From Phycisphaerales bacterium (GTDB lineage Bacteria; Planctomycetota; Phycisphaerae; Phycisphaerales; UBA1924), in assembly GCA_040217175.1 (NCBI GenBank), contig JAVJNT010000001.1, positions 558,001 through 622,000 of the forward strand: a DNA stretch of 64,000 nt. Reading direction: 5' to 3'. The translations under genes were made by a program, and so were the position numbers. Shown piece after piece: positions 7,445 to 19,202 of this stretch. How positions within the stretch are numbered: the stretch's first letter is position 1; each line of letters begins with the position of its first letter. The notes beneath the pieces were generated by a model. The model was given only the letters and a program-made list of their open reading frames with translations. It had not been told where the DNA came from and did no database searches.

Positions 7445-7543
7445 GGCCGTCCATTTCGGACGACGCTCGGCAAAACAAGCGGCGATGCTCGCCGCGTCCA
7501 CGCCAGCACTGGAAGCTCTCGATGCTGTGAAGGAGTTCACGGC

Positions 7544-8782
7544 ATGGGACACGCATCCACTCACGACACGCTCGAACCGTCGACGCTCTGCCCGGGCATC
7601 GGTCGCGGTGCCGGAGACGGGGCGTCGCTGACGACGCCGATCGTCCAGAGCACGACGTTCTGCCGCGAGGGCGTAGGAAGCGATCCCGCGCACCAGTACT
7701 CGCGGGTCAGCAATCCGACCGTCGCCGTGCTGGAAGAGGCGCTGGGCGCGTTGGAGGACGCGCCGCCGGCGGTCTGCTTCGGCACCGGGCTGGCGGCGGA
7801 GACCGCGCTCTTCCTGGCGGTGCTCCGCGCCGGCGATCACGTCGTATGCGGCCGATCGGTCTACGGCGGAACGGTCCGTTTGCTGCGCGAGGTCTTGCCG
7901 ACCCTTGGCATCGAGGCGACGTTCGTCGACACGACCGACCTGGACGACGTGCGGCGGGGCCTGCGTGGCAACACGAGGCTGGCGTTCGTCGAGACGCCGA
8001 GCAATCCGGTGCTCGAGGTCAGCGACGTCGAGGGCATCGCGGGGATCGCCCGCGCCCACGGGGCGCTGCTGGCGGTCGACAACACGTTCCAGACGGCCGT
8101 GCTGCAGCGGCCGCTGGACCTCGGGGCCGACGTCTCGGTGTACTCAACGACGAAGTTCATCGATGGACACTCGCTGGCGCTCGGCGGGGCCCTGGTCGCA
8201 CGCGACGAGGAATTGCTCGACCGCATCCGCTTCATCCGCAAGTGCACGGGTGCGATCCAGTCGCCGTTCAATGCATGGGCGACGATCAACGGACTGAAGA
8301 CGCTGCCGCTGCGGCTGGAACGCCAGAGCGCGACGGCCCTGTCGATCGCGCGATGGCTGCAGGCGCACGCGGACGTCGAGGTGGTCAACTACCCCGGGCT
8401 CGCGGGCGGTCGGCGCGAGACGCTGGCAGACCGCCAGCACCGGGCCGTGGGTGAAGAAGGACCATGCCACGGTGCGGTACTGAGCTTCGAGGTCCGCGGC
8501 GGGCTCAAGGCGGCGCGAGTCGTCGCCGAGTCGCTGGAGCTCTGCACGCTGGTCGAGCACGTGGGCTCGGTTGAGACGCTGGTGACCCATCCGGCGACGA
8601 TGACTCACGCCGACGTGCCAGCCGAGCACCGCCGCGCCTGCGGCATCGCCGATGGGCTCTTGCGGCTGAGCGTGGGGCTCGAGCCGGCCGCGGCGATCAT
8701 CGCGGACCTCGAGCACGCTATTTCGAAGGCGACAGGCGTCGCCGAGCGATCGGAGGAGGTGGTCGCATGCGCCCGGGCGTGA
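7544..8782 (+). CDS. Cys/Met metabolism PLP enzyme (cystathionine gamma-synthase or homoserine sulfhydrylase type)
   Basis: 412 residues, ATG at 7544 with AAGGAG 9 nt upstream. The fold-type I PLP enzyme has TPIVQSTTF, YSRVSNPT, the phosphate-binding FGTGLAAE, a VDNTF loop and the PLP lysine in STTKFIDGH (about residue 204), ending with PAxMTHA and GLLRLSVGLE. The family joins an activated homoserine with cysteine or sulfide on the way to methionine. Sequence alone does not separate MetB, MetY and MetZ activity. SAM riboswitch control and a 16-bp overlap with the next gene support a methionine role. Confidence 0.9.
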   Translation: MGHASTHDTLEPSTLCPGIGRGAGDGASLTTPIVQSTTFCREGVGSDPAHQYSRVSNPTVAVLEEALGALEDAPPAVCFGTGLAAETALFLAVLRAGDHVVCGRSVYGGTVRLLREVLPTLGIEATFVDTTDLDDVRRGLRGNTRLAFVETPSNPVLEVSDVEGIAGIARAHGALLAVDNTFQTAVLQRPLDLGADVSVYSTTKFIDGHSLALGGALVARDEELLDRIRFIRKCTGAIQSPFNAWATINGLKTLPLRLERQSATALSIARWLQAHADVEVVNYPGLAGGRRETLADRQHRAVGEEGPCHGAVLSFEVRGGLKAARVVAESLELCTLVEHVGSVETLVTHPATMTHADVPAEHRRACGIADGLLRLSVGLEPAAAIIADLEHAISKATGVAERSEEVVACARA

Positions 8783-10449
8783 TCGTGCTGAAGTTCGGCG
8801 GGTCGGTGCTGACCGATGAGGATGACCTGCGCATCGCCGTCCACGAGGTGTACCGCTGGCGTCGGCTGGGCTGGCGCGTGGTCGCCGTGGTCTCGGCGTT
8901 CGCGGGCCGGACCGATGCGCTGCTGGCGTCGTATCGGCTCGAGGGCGTATTCGCCGATCCGCACGCAACGGCAGCGATCATGGCCTGCGGCGAGCGGGAG
9001 AGCGCGGCCAGGCTCGTTGGTTGCCTTGATCGCCTGGGCGTCCCCGCGGTGTTGCTCGATCCCTGTGCGATCGGCCTGAGAGCGCGCGGCGGGGCCCTCG
9101 ACGCGATGCCGCTGGGGTTCGACCGTTCGTTGGTGGCGGGTTCGCTCGAGGCAGTGGGCTGCGTGGTCGTGCCGGGCTTCTTCGCGTCCGACGGGGCGGG
9201 CCGGATCGTCACGCTCGGGCGAGGGGGATCCGATCTGACGGCGCTCGTGGTGGCCGATGGACTGCGGGCGGATCGCTGCGTGCTCGTCAAGGACGTCGAC
9301 GGCCTGTACGAGCACGATCCGGCGGCGGACGGGCCCCGGCCGCGGTTGTTCGAGCAGGCCTCGTACGAGGACGTGCTTGAACTCGATGGCTCGATCGTGC
9401 AGCACAAGGCGGTGCGCTTTGCTCGTGACCGGGGGATCGGGTTCGAGGTCGGGTGTGCGGGCGGGGCGAGCACGACGCGCGTCGCAGCGTGTCGCTCGGT
9501 GCTTGCGAGCGAGCGGTGCCGGGTTCGACCGACTCGCGTGGCCCTGCTGGGGCTCGGCGTCGTCGGTGGGGGCGTGCTCGAGTTGCTCTCGCACATGCCC
9601 GACCGGTTCGAGTGCGTCGCGGCGTGCGTTCGAGATCCTCGAAAGCATGCGGAGTCGCGCGAGCGCCTGGGGATCGCGCTCTCGACCGACGCCGTCGAGG
9701 TCGCCAGTTCCGGCGCCGACGTGGTTGTCGAGGCGATCGGGGGCGTCGAGACCGCTCGGCAGTCCATCGAGGCGGCGTTGCTTGCCGGCAGCCACGTGGT
9801 GACGGCCAACAAGGCCGTGTTGGCCCAGCACGGCCGAGAGCTGCAAGAACTGGCGAAGCTGTGTGGACGAGAGCCGCGGACTTCGGCGGCCGTCGGCGGC
9901 GGAACGCCGATGCTGGAAGCTGTCACCCGGCTCGACGCGACCAGCGTCCGCGGCGTGCTCAACGGCACGGCCAACTTCGTGCTCGAGCGGCTGCGTATCG
10001 GCGAAACGCTCGAAGGCGCGATCGCCGAGGCGCAGCGATCGGGGCTGGCCGAGGCCGATCCGTCGCGCGACCTGGACGGACGTGACGCGCGCGACAAGCT
10101 CCGAGTGATCGCGCAAGCGTGCGATCATGCGATCGATCGGGTGGACATCAGTCGGGCTGACGTGCGCTCGGCGCGACCTGGCGTCCGGAGCCGGCAGATC
10201 GCGTCGCTGTCTCCTGACGGCGTTGCCCGAGTTGCGATCGAGGAGGTCGAGGCCGGTGATCCGCTGTTCGAGGTCCCCGGCGAGTGGAACGCGGTGAAGA
10301 TCACGGGTTCGGATGGGCGGTCGTGCGTGGTTCGGGGGCGCGGTGCGGGGCGGTGGCCGACGGCCGAGGCCGTCATCGCCGACCTGCTCGACCTCCAGCG
10401 TGAAGCAAGCTTCACGCGGAAGCGAGGCCGGAGCCTCGCCACGGCCTGA
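8767..10449 (+). CDS. Aspartokinase-homoserine dehydrogenase fusion lacking ACT domains
   Basis: 560 residues, much shorter than the roughly 810-820 of E. coli ThrA. Residues 1-250 are an amino-acid-kinase domain (VLKFGGSVL at 7-15, later GRGGSDLTA and VKDVDGLY). Residues about 255-555 are homoserine dehydrogenase (GLGVVGGGV NAD(P) motif near 262, TANKAVLA near 345, GTANFVLE near 398, then SGLAEADPS). The two ACT domains that normally sit between kinase and dehydrogenase are absent, so allosteric inhibition by threonine or lysine through them is not expected. The start has GGAGGAGG upstream and overlaps the PLP gene. Expression is probably set by the SAM riboswitch. Confidence 0.93.
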   Translation: MRPGVIVLKFGGSVLTDEDDLRIAVHEVYRWRRLGWRVVAVVSAFAGRTDALLASYRLEGVFADPHATAAIMACGERESAARLVGCLDRLGVPAVLLDPCAIGLRARGGALDAMPLGFDRSLVAGSLEAVGCVVVPGFFASDGAGRIVTLGRGGSDLTALVVADGLRADRCVLVKDVDGLYEHDPAADGPRPRLFEQASYEDVLELDGSIVQHKAVRFARDRGIGFEVGCAGGASTTRVAACRSVLASERCRVRPTRVALLGLGVVGGGVLELLSHMPDRFECVAACVRDPRKHAESRERLGIALSTDAVEVASSGADVVVEAIGGVETARQSIEAALLAGSHVVTANKAVLAQHGRELQELAKLCGREPRTSAAVGGGTPMLEAVTRLDATSVRGVLNGTANFVLERLRIGETLEGAIAEAQRSGLAEADPSRDLDGRDARDKLRVIAQACDHAIDRVDISRADVRSARPGVRSRQIASLSPDGVARVAIEEVEAGDPLFEVPGEWNAVKITGSDGRSCVVRGRGAGRWPTAEAVIADLLDLQREASFTRKRGRSLATA

Positions 10450-10500
10450 TGACATCGCTCCGCTACCCTTTGGACACCATTGCTCACCAGGGAGGGTTGC

Positions 10501-12336
10501 ATGCTCACACGCAAGATCGGAAAGCTGATTCGTGGCAAGGTCACGCCGGTACAGGTGAGCATGGCCTGCGTATTGGGCGCCATGATCGGCTTCGTGCCCA
10601 GTGCGAAGACGTCTCCTGCCCTGCTCTTGTTCTTGCTCGCGTTGCTTCTCATTCTCAACGCAAACCTGTTCGTGGCGACGGTCGTGGCGGCGGGTAGCAA
10701 GGTACTGAGCTTGTTGATCATGCCGGTGCAGTTTGGCGTGGGGCGTGCGGTACTCGATGGTCCGCTGGGGGGGCTGATGGGCTCGCTCATCAACGCGCCG
10801 GTGCTGGCGTGGTTTGGCTTCGAGTACTACGCGACTAGTGGCGGCCTCGTGCTCGGCGTGGTCGTCGGCGCCATCGCGGCGACGGCGATGGTGCTGGCCA
10901 TCGGCCGCCTGAGACGAACGCTTGCCGGGCTCGAGGAAGGCTCGGACCGCTACAAGCGGACAACGAGCAAGAAGTGGGTCCGCGGCCTGGTGTGGGTGTT
11001 CTTCGGCAAGCAGAAGAAGACGTACGCCGAGCTTGCCGAGAAGCGGGTCGGGCTGCCCGTGCGGCCGCTGGGCATCGTGGTTTCGGTGCTCATGGTCGGG
11101 CTGGCGTGGATCGCCACGATGTTCCTGGCCGAGCCGGTGGTGACCTACGCGCTCAAGACCGGTCTGGAGCGCGCGAACGGTGCGACGGTCGACGTGGGCA
11201 GCGCCGATATCGATCTCTCTGATGGTCAATTGATCGTGACGTCGCTGGCCGTGGCCGACCCCGAGGACCTGACGACCGACGTCTTCCGGGCCGCGCGGCT
11301 CGAGGGCAATTTCAGTAATGCCGATCTGCTGCGCAAGCGCTTCGCGATCGATCGGCTCGTCGCCAGCGAGGCCTCGACCGGCGAGCAGCGGGCGACGCCG
11401 GGCGTGCTGGTCCGTCCGCGGCGGGAGCCGCCCGAGCCCGAGGGCGAGGGCAAGACGCTCGAAGACTACCTCGAGCAGGCCGAGAAGTGGCGCGACCGGC
11501 TGCGGCAGGTCCGCGAATGGCTTGAGAAGGCCAGCGACAAGAAGCCGGGAGAGGAAGACGCGGGCCCCGGTGCTCCGCCCGAGGAGGAACAGGAGACGTT
11601 CCGCGATCGCCTCGAGCGAGAGATCGCCGAGAAGGGGTACGCGTTCGTGGCCGCCGACCACCTGGTGGATGACGCGCCGACGTTCCTGGTGCGTGAGATC
11701 GTGGTCGAGGGCATGACGTCGGCCGACGTGCCGGGCGAGGTCTTCGACGCTCGCGCCGAGAACGTGTCGACCCAGCCCTGGCTCGTCGACGGGGCGCCCA
11801 AGGTCACGGTGCGGAGCCGGTCGGGTTCCTACGAAGCCGACGTCGCGCTGGGCTCGGCGGCTCGCGGCGGGGGAAACTCGACGCTGCTCCTCGCGCGGCG
11901 GGGTATTCCGGCCGACTCCGTCTCAGCCGCCCTTCGCGCTGGTGGCGACCAGCCGTTGCTGGCGGGCGGGACCGTCGACGCGGTGATCGAGGGCGCCTTC
12001 CGGCCGGATTGGATCAGCCTTCCGCTCAACGTCTTGGTCCGGGGCTCGACCATCACGCTGCCGGGCGCGGGCTCGGCGCAGGTCGACGAGTTGCGGTTGC
12101 CCATCGGCGTCACGGGTCCGCTCGATGCGCCCGTGCTGGACATCGACACTCAGGCGTGGAGCGATGCGCTCGTGCAGGCCGGTGCCACGCAACTCGCCAA
12201 CGAGCTGCGCGGCGAGGTGCAGGAAGAGATCGATCGTGCCCGCGAGAAGGTCGAGGAGAAGATCGGTGACGAGGTGCGCGATCGGCTGGGCGGCCTGCTG
12301 CCGGGTCGCAAGAAGCCTGAAGACGGTGGGGGCTGA
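10501..12336 (+). CDS. Membrane protein fusing TIGR03546-like and AsmA/TIGR03545-like parts
   Basis: 611 residues. The ATG at 10501 has GGGAGGG upstream; a TACCCT box (10464-10469) may be a -10. Residues 1-140 hold several membrane helices with the DUF2062-like start VSMACVLGAMIGFVPSAK. A further helix (about 195-215) leads to an AsmA-like domain with ATVDVGSADIDLSDGQLIV, a charged coiled coil (about 315-385) and a beta-rich end. As I recall, the two parts are often separate adjacent genes in other bacteria. Function unknown; AsmA relatives act in lipid transport between membranes. It separates the Met/Thr genes from asd. Confidence 0.75.
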   Translation: MLTRKIGKLIRGKVTPVQVSMACVLGAMIGFVPSAKTSPALLLFLLALLLILNANLFVATVVAAGSKVLSLLIMPVQFGVGRAVLDGPLGGLMGSLINAPVLAWFGFEYYATSGGLVLGVVVGAIAATAMVLAIGRLRRTLAGLEEGSDRYKRTTSKKWVRGLVWVFFGKQKKTYAELAEKRVGLPVRPLGIVVSVLMVGLAWIATMFLAEPVVTYALKTGLERANGATVDVGSADIDLSDGQLIVTSLAVADPEDLTTDVFRAARLEGNFSNADLLRKRFAIDRLVASEASTGEQRATPGVLVRPRREPPEPEGEGKTLEDYLEQAEKWRDRLRQVREWLEKASDKKPGEEDAGPGAPPEEEQETFRDRLEREIAEKGYAFVAADHLVDDAPTFLVREIVVEGMTSADVPGEVFDARAENVSTQPWLVDGAPKVTVRSRSGSYEADVALGSAARGGGNSTLLLARRGIPADSVSAALRAGGDQPLLAGGTVDAVIEGAFRPDWISLPLNVLVRGSTITLPGAGSAQVDELRLPIGVTGPLDAPVLDIDTQAWSDALVQAGATQLANELRGEVQEEIDRAREKVEEKIGDEVRDRLGGLLPGRKKPEDGGG

Positions 12337-12339
12337 GCC

Positions 12340-13368
12340 GTGAGTGCCCGTACATCACCGCTGCAGGAGTCGACGATCGCGGTCGTTGGTGCTTTTGGGC
12401 TCGTGGGCCGGGAGGCACTCTCGATCCTGGCCGAGCGGAGCGTGCCGCGCGAGCGAGTGCGTGCCCTGGGTTCGTCGCGATCGGCCGGCACGGTCTTGCC
12501 GTATGCGGATGCCGAGTTGACCATCGCAGAGCTCCGGGAAGGTGTGCTGGAGGGCTGCGACGTCGCGATCTTCTGCGCCGACGCCGACACGGCAAGGTCG
12601 CACGTGCCGGCCGCCATCGACCATGGCGTGCGCGTCGTTGACAATTCGTCGGCGTTCCGCCTCGACGAGTCGACGCCGCTGGTGGTGCCGGAGGTCAATG
12701 GGCACCTCCTCGACACTGCTCCCATGCTGGTCGCCAACCCGAACTGCTCGACCATCTTGTTGTTGCTCGCGGTCGAGCCCATCCGCCGGGCGTTCGGCGT
12801 GGAGGCGGTGCTGGCTTCGACTTATCAGGCGGTCTCCGGGGCCGGCCGGGCAGCGGTGCGAGAGCTGTTCGACCAGACGCGAGACGTGCTCGACGGCCGG
12901 GCGGCCGAGGCGAGCGTCTTTCCTGTGCCCTGCGCGTTCAACGTGTTCCCGCACGAGTCTCCGGTTGACATGGAGACTGGGCTGAACGTCGAGGAGTCGA
13001 AAATCATCGCCGAAAGCCGAAAGGTCCTTGCAGAGCCCGATCTGGACGTCGTGCCGACGTGCGTGCGGGTGCCGGTCGAGCGATGCCACAGCCAGTCGAT
13101 CACGCTCGACCTGGCGCGGACGGCGACGCTTGGAGCGGTGGCTGAGGTGTTCGGCGCGTTTCCAGGTGTCGCCTTCAACGGCGACCCGGCCGCGCTAATG
13201 ACGCCGCGCGACATCGCTGGCACCGACCTTGTTTCGATCTCCAGGCCTCGGCTGTCGCGGAGCGGCCGGAGGCTGGGCGTGTGGACGTGCGGCGACCAGT
13301 TGCGCAAGGGCGCCGCCCTGAACGCCGTGCAGATCGTCGAGCGGCTGGCGGGTGTGGCCGTCGGCTGA
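12340..13368 (+). CDS. asd: Aspartate-semialdehyde dehydrogenase
   Basis: 342 residues from a GTG at 12340, 3 nt after the previous stop and with GGTGGGGG upstream. Contains IAVVGAFGLVGRE (NADP-binding), NPNCST with the catalytic Cys near 135, and RVPVERCHSQS with the catalytic His. It reduces aspartyl phosphate to the semialdehyde, the step between the two activities of the fusion enzyme encoded 1.9 kb upstream. With that gene and the PLP enzyme it supplies homoserine for Met and Thr, and diaminopimelate. Confidence 0.95.
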   Translation: MSARTSPLQESTIAVVGAFGLVGREALSILAERSVPRERVRALGSSRSAGTVLPYADAELTIAELREGVLEGCDVAIFCADADTARSHVPAAIDHGVRVVDNSSAFRLDESTPLVVPEVNGHLLDTAPMLVANPNCSTILLLLAVEPIRRAFGVEAVLASTYQAVSGAGRAAVRELFDQTRDVLDGRAAEASVFPVPCAFNVFPHESPVDMETGLNVEESKIIAESRKVLAEPDLDVVPTCVRVPVERCHSQSITLDLARTATLGAVAEVFGAFPGVAFNGDPAALMTPRDIAGTDLVSISRPRLSRSGRRLGVWTCGDQLRKGAALNAVQIVERLAGVAVG

Positions 13369-13393
13369 GGCCACAGCGCGGGCCAGAGGCACG

Positions 13394-13420
13394 AAAAAGC
13401 CCGGCCGAGAGCCGGGCTTG
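13394..13420 (-). terminator. Intrinsic terminator of the small lipoprotein gene
   Basis: On the minus strand, GCCCGGC and GCCGGGC (13399-13405 and 13411-13417) form a perfect 7-bp stem with a 5-nt loop, followed by TTTTTC. It lies 23 nt past the stop of the minus-strand gene at 13443, and may also serve asd from the other side. Confidence 0.85.
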
Positions 13421-13442
13421 CATCATCGATGGATTCGAACGA

Positions 13443-13721
13443 TCAGAAGGGGTTGGGGTAGGAGCTCAGTCGGCTGGGACGATCGACGTACCAGACCTTG
13501 CGCCAGTCTGCCCGCAGCATGCGAGTGTTCTCGCTGTTCATGATGGCATACTCGTTGTCAGCGTCGACCCACCGCTTGTCGAGCGTCTCGAGCTCCGGGG
13601 CGACGTTCCAGCGGAGGTAGGTGTGGCGGCCCGTCGATCCGCAGCCGGCCAGCAGCGACACGCCGGTCGCGGTCAGCAGGGCTGAGATCAGGACGCGGCG
13701 GGTGGTCTGGCTGCGGGTCAT
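13443..13721 (-). CDS. Small lipoprotein
   Basis: 92 residues, ATG at 13721 with AAGGAAGG upstream. Basic n-region (MTRSQTTRR), hydrophobic core and lipobox LLAGC at about residues 23-27. The mature part is polar and Trp/Tyr/Arg-rich (WRKVWYVDRPSRLSSYPNPF at the end). No domain recognised. Followed by a clear intrinsic terminator, so it is transcribed as a single gene. Confidence 0.85.
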   Translation of the reverse strand: MTRSQTTRRVLISALLTATGVSLLAGCGSTGRHTYLRWNVAPELETLDKRWVDADNEYAIMNSENTRMLRADWRKVWYVDRPSRLSSYPNPF

Positions 13722-14014
13722 GAGGGCCTTCCTTTGCGGTCTCGCATGGCGGCGGTCGGGGCCGCGGACACTCTCGTCGAATCCTACCGGCCACGCGCTT
13801 CCGGGGTTGCTCCCATCGACGCGGCAGGCCGCTGTTGTACGTTGCTGCGGCGGCCCGGTCAAGCCCCACGGGAGCCCGTTCGAAGACCAGTGATCGGCGG
13901 TTCTGGTCGTTCTGGGTCGATTTTCGGGCCGGCTCGTTCCCCGTGATCGGGAAGGGTTTGGGTCGGTCGCCGCTTCTATTCGAGCCGGGCTCCTAATCGG
14001 CCGAAAATGGCTTT

Positions 14015-14224
14015 ATGACAGTGCCCAGCCTCATCAACGCCAGCGTCGGCAACTCGGTCAGCATGGCGGTGGCCAGCAAGCAACTGGACGCCGCCCGAGC
14101 CGAGGGTCGGGCCGTCAACGCCCTAATCGAGAGTGCAGCAGAGGTCGCACGGGCCAGCCGCGGAGCCGTCTCGGCGACTCCCGGCGCGAGCGAGACCGGC
14201 GGCCGCGTCGACGTGACCGCGTAG
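14015..14224 (+). CDS. YjfB-like putative motility peptide
   Basis: 69 residues. The layout SLINASVGNSVSMAVASKQL, then DAARAEGRAVNALIESA and a disordered tail, matches the short YjfB putative-motility family, which has the same SxxxxxxxVxxAVxxKxLDxAxxxG pattern. The family is linked to motility by name only. No strong ribosome binding site is visible. A CTGCC-AGTCC-GGCAG hairpin lies just after the stop. Single gene upstream of clpB. Confidence 0.65.
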   Translation: MTVPSLINASVGNSVSMAVASKQLDAARAEGRAVNALIESAAEVARASRGAVSATPGASETGGRVDVTA

Positions 14225-14368
14225 CGGCCGCCTCTGCCAGTCCGGCAGCCAGGCACGCCCGACTGACCATGTTCGAGCCCTGGAACCCGATTGATTGGCC
14301 CTCCGGTGGGGTCCGAGTGTTCGGCGCGCCCTTTGTACGTTGGTTCTCCGGATTCGGAGGACCCGCTC

Positions 14369-17080
<2,712 letters not shown>

Positions 17081-17083
17081 GAG

Positions 17084-18001
17084 CTACCTGGCGACGAATT
17101 CCGGTGGAACAGGGCCCTCGGCTGACGACCCTTGTTGCTTCGGCAGAGCTTGCCCCCGCATGTTCGCGTGCTGTATCGCACTCGAGATGGCGTCGCGGAT
17201 GATCTCCTGCCGTCCCCACAGCACGAAGTGCCCCGCCCCCTCGACCCTCACCGTCTCGACGAGTGGCGATCCGGTGAACGCCTCCTGCATGTACTCGACG
17301 TTGGCGTACGGCACGAGGCCGTCCCTGGTGCCGTGTACGATGACGACCGGGCAGCGCACGCGCACCAGCACCGCATCGAGCCGCTCGGTCTGCTCGCGGG
17401 CCGCGAAGATCTCGGCGTTGCTGACGCGGAGCATCCGGGGCAGGACGGGGCCGAGCGCCACGCCCACGTAGTTGAACCACCGCGGGTCCTCGAGGTCTGG
17501 ATCGAGCGAGCCGGCGATGATGACGATCGCCGCGACGCGATCGGGATGGTCCGCGGCCATCCGGGCGATGATCGGGCCGCCGAGCGAGTGGCCCACAAGC
17601 ACGGGCCACGTACCCTCACGCTCGACGAGCAGTGGCTCGAGGGCGGCGGCCTGGTCGGCGAATGAGGTCAGGGCGGGGCCTCCGGTCTTCCCGAAGCCCG
17701 GCCGATCGACGCTGATGGACTCGACGCCGTCGATCGGGTTGCGCACGAACTCGGCAAAGGCGCCGGCGTCGCCGGGCGTGCCGTGAACGTAGATCAGTCG
17801 AGGCTCGGCTTCGCTCCCGCTGCGGACGTAGGACACCGCGTTGCCACGTACGGCCCTGGTGATCCTTCGGTCGAGGTCCTTAGTTGACATGTCCACGTCG
17901 CCGAAGGGCGAGCAGCCGCCCAAGCCGGCCAGCATCGACGCGACCAGCCACACCAGGGTCATTCTCGCGCATTGGCACCGAACGATTGTCCGATACGCCA
18001 C
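17084..18001 (-). CDS. Alpha/beta-hydrolase lipoprotein
   Basis: 305 residues from a GTG at 18001. This start is preferred over the ATG at 17962 because it gives a basic n-region before the hydrophobic core and the lipobox LAGLGGC. The hydrolase fold shows IYVHGTPGDA, the nucleophile elbow GHSLGG, an Asp in GTRDGLVPY and a His in GAGHFVLW, a complete Ser-Asp-His triad. Substrate unknown. It starts 2 nt after the stop of 3-hydroxyanthranilate dioxygenase, so the two are probably cotranscribed, but a link in function is not evident. Confidence 0.85.
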   Translation of the reverse strand: MAYRTIVRCQCARMTLVWLVASMLAGLGGCSPFGDVDMSTKDLDRRITRAVRGNAVSYVRSGSEAEPRLIYVHGTPGDAGAFAEFVRNPIDGVESISVDRPGFGKTGGPALTSFADQAAALEPLLVEREGTWPVLVGHSLGGPIIARMAADHPDRVAAIVIIAGSLDPDLEDPRWFNYVGVALGPVLPRMLRVSNAEIFAAREQTERLDAVLVRVRCPVVIVHGTRDGLVPYANVEYMQEAFTGSPLVETVRVEGAGHFVLWGRQEIIRDAISSAIQHANMRGQALPKQQGSSAEGPVPPEFVAR

Positions 18002-18003
18002 GC

Positions 18004-18588
18004 TCAGCCCCCGCCCAGCGGATCCATCTCGAATTCGGGCGCCCGTGTGATCACATAGCCGCATTTCTTGCACGTCCGGCGTTCCACCGGTCCGTCCCAG
18101 AAGTCATCCATCACCTTGTGCAGGTCACGGTCGATGTGTTCGAGTTCGAAGTAGTCTTCGTAGACGAGCTCATCGTCTTGGGGGCAGTACCACTGGAGCC
18201 CATCCTTCTGCGGGTTGCCGTTCTCGTCGAAACCGCGCGGGAACTCGACGATGAGACCCAATGTGTCGGCCGGTCGCTGCGGGCGGTGGGGCACCCATCG
18301 TGGCAGCAGGAAGAGCTCGCCTTCGCGCACGATCACGTTGTGCGGCGGGCTGCCATCGAGCGGCCGAACGCGGACGGCGATGTCGCCCTTGAGCTGGTAG
18401 AACAGCTCTTCGGTCGGGTTGACGTGGAAATCGTTGCGCGTGTTGGGGCCCTTGGACACAAAGATGATCGCGTCGCTGCTCTCGTGGAAGAACTGCTTGT
18501 TCATCACCGGCGGCGTGAAGGCCTCGGGATGCTCGTCGATCCACTGGAGCAGGTTGATGGTGGGGAAGGTGGTGCCGGTGGTGGTCAT
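18004..18588 (-). CDS. nbaC: 3-hydroxyanthranilate 3,4-dioxygenase
   Basis: 194 residues, ATG at 18588 with GGAGG upstream. A cupin with RNDFHVNPTEELFYQLKGD and LFLLPRWVPHRPQRP supplies the iron ligands. The C-terminal half has WYCPQDD and RTCKKCGY, the Cys pairs of the rubredoxin-like iron site of the bacterial enzyme. It opens 3-hydroxyanthranilate, leading to quinolinate and NAD or to degradation. No other kynurenine-pathway gene lies nearby. Confidence 0.93.
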   Translation of the reverse strand: MTTTGTTFPTINLLQWIDEHPEAFTPPVMNKQFFHESSDAIIFVSKGPNTRNDFHVNPTEELFYQLKGDIAVRVRPLDGSPPHNVIVREGELFLLPRWVPHRPQRPADTLGLIVEFPRGFDENGNPQKDGLQWYCPQDDELVYEDYFELEHIDRDLHKVMDDFWDGPVERRTCKKCGYVITRAPEFEMDPLGGG

Positions 18589-18659
18589 GGCCGGGCCTCC
18601 TGGTGGGTGCGATTGATGCTACGCCGGCCCGCTACCCTCGGGCGAGAGGGGGTATCACC

Positions 18660-19202
18660 ATGGCCGATCCGGCGGATCGCTTCGAACCAACCTACTTCGT
18701 CGATCGGCTGCGGAGCTTTCCAGCGTTGCTCGACGCGATCCTCGCCGACCTGCCGGAGGCCAACTGGCGATGGAAGCCCCGGCCGGAAGACTGGGCGATC
18801 GCCGAGGTGATGGGGCATCTGGCCCGCGAAGAGCGCGAGGACTTCCGGCCGCGGCTTGAGCGCACGCTGCGCGATCCGACCGAGGCCTGGCAGACGATGG
18901 ACCCGCAGGGCGACGTCACGAAGTTCGACGATCTCGCCGGCGATCCGCGAGCGTTCCTTGACGAGTTTTCGACGCTTCGCCGCGAGAACCTCGCCTGGCT
19001 CGCGTCGCTTGGCCCCCTCGACCAGATCGACTGGAGCCGGGCGCACCATCACCCCAAGGGCTTCGTGATCCACGCCGGGGACCTGCTGGCAAGCTGGGCC
19101 GACCACGACACGCTCCACGCCCGCCAGCTCATCAAGCGTCGGCACCAGTTGATCGAGCGAGCGGCGGGGGGATATGGGTGTGTGTATGCGGGGGAGTGGT
19201 GA
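18660..19202 (+). CDS. DinB/YfiT-like protein
   Basis: 180 residues, ATG at 18660 with GAGAGGGGG upstream and a TACCCT box at 18633-18638. The four-helix DinB-superfamily pattern has His residues at spaced positions (EVMGHLAREERE, then SWADHDTLHARQL), typical of the metal-binding triad. Many members are putative thiol-dependent transferases, but the substrate is unknown. Its stop abuts the convergent stop of the next gene with no spacer. Confidence 0.85.
   Translation: MADPADRFEPTYFVDRLRSFPALLDAILADLPEANWRWKPRPEDWAIAEVMGHLAREEREDFRPRLERTLRDPTEAWQTMDPQGDVTKFDDLAGDPRAFLDEFSTLRRENLAWLASLGPLDQIDWSRAHHHPKGFVIHAGDLLASWADHDTLHARQLIKRRHQLIERAAGGYGCVYAGEW

Noticed and set aside
7445-7543. Rho-independent terminator as expression platform of the SAM riboswitch
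   Set aside because: No stable hairpin followed by T residues is visible, so the mechanism is left open.
8605-11661. A 1018-codon open frame on the minus strand
   Set aside because: It lies antisense to the PLP enzyme, the fusion enzyme and the membrane protein, all of which show family motifs. Its translation is Arg/His-rich low-complexity, as expected from GC-rich antisense DNA.
13440-13510. tRNA-like segment with GAGCTCAGTCGGC resembling a D arm
   Set aside because: No T-arm, acceptor stem or anticodon arm can be built around it, and it lies in the coding end of the small lipoprotein gene.
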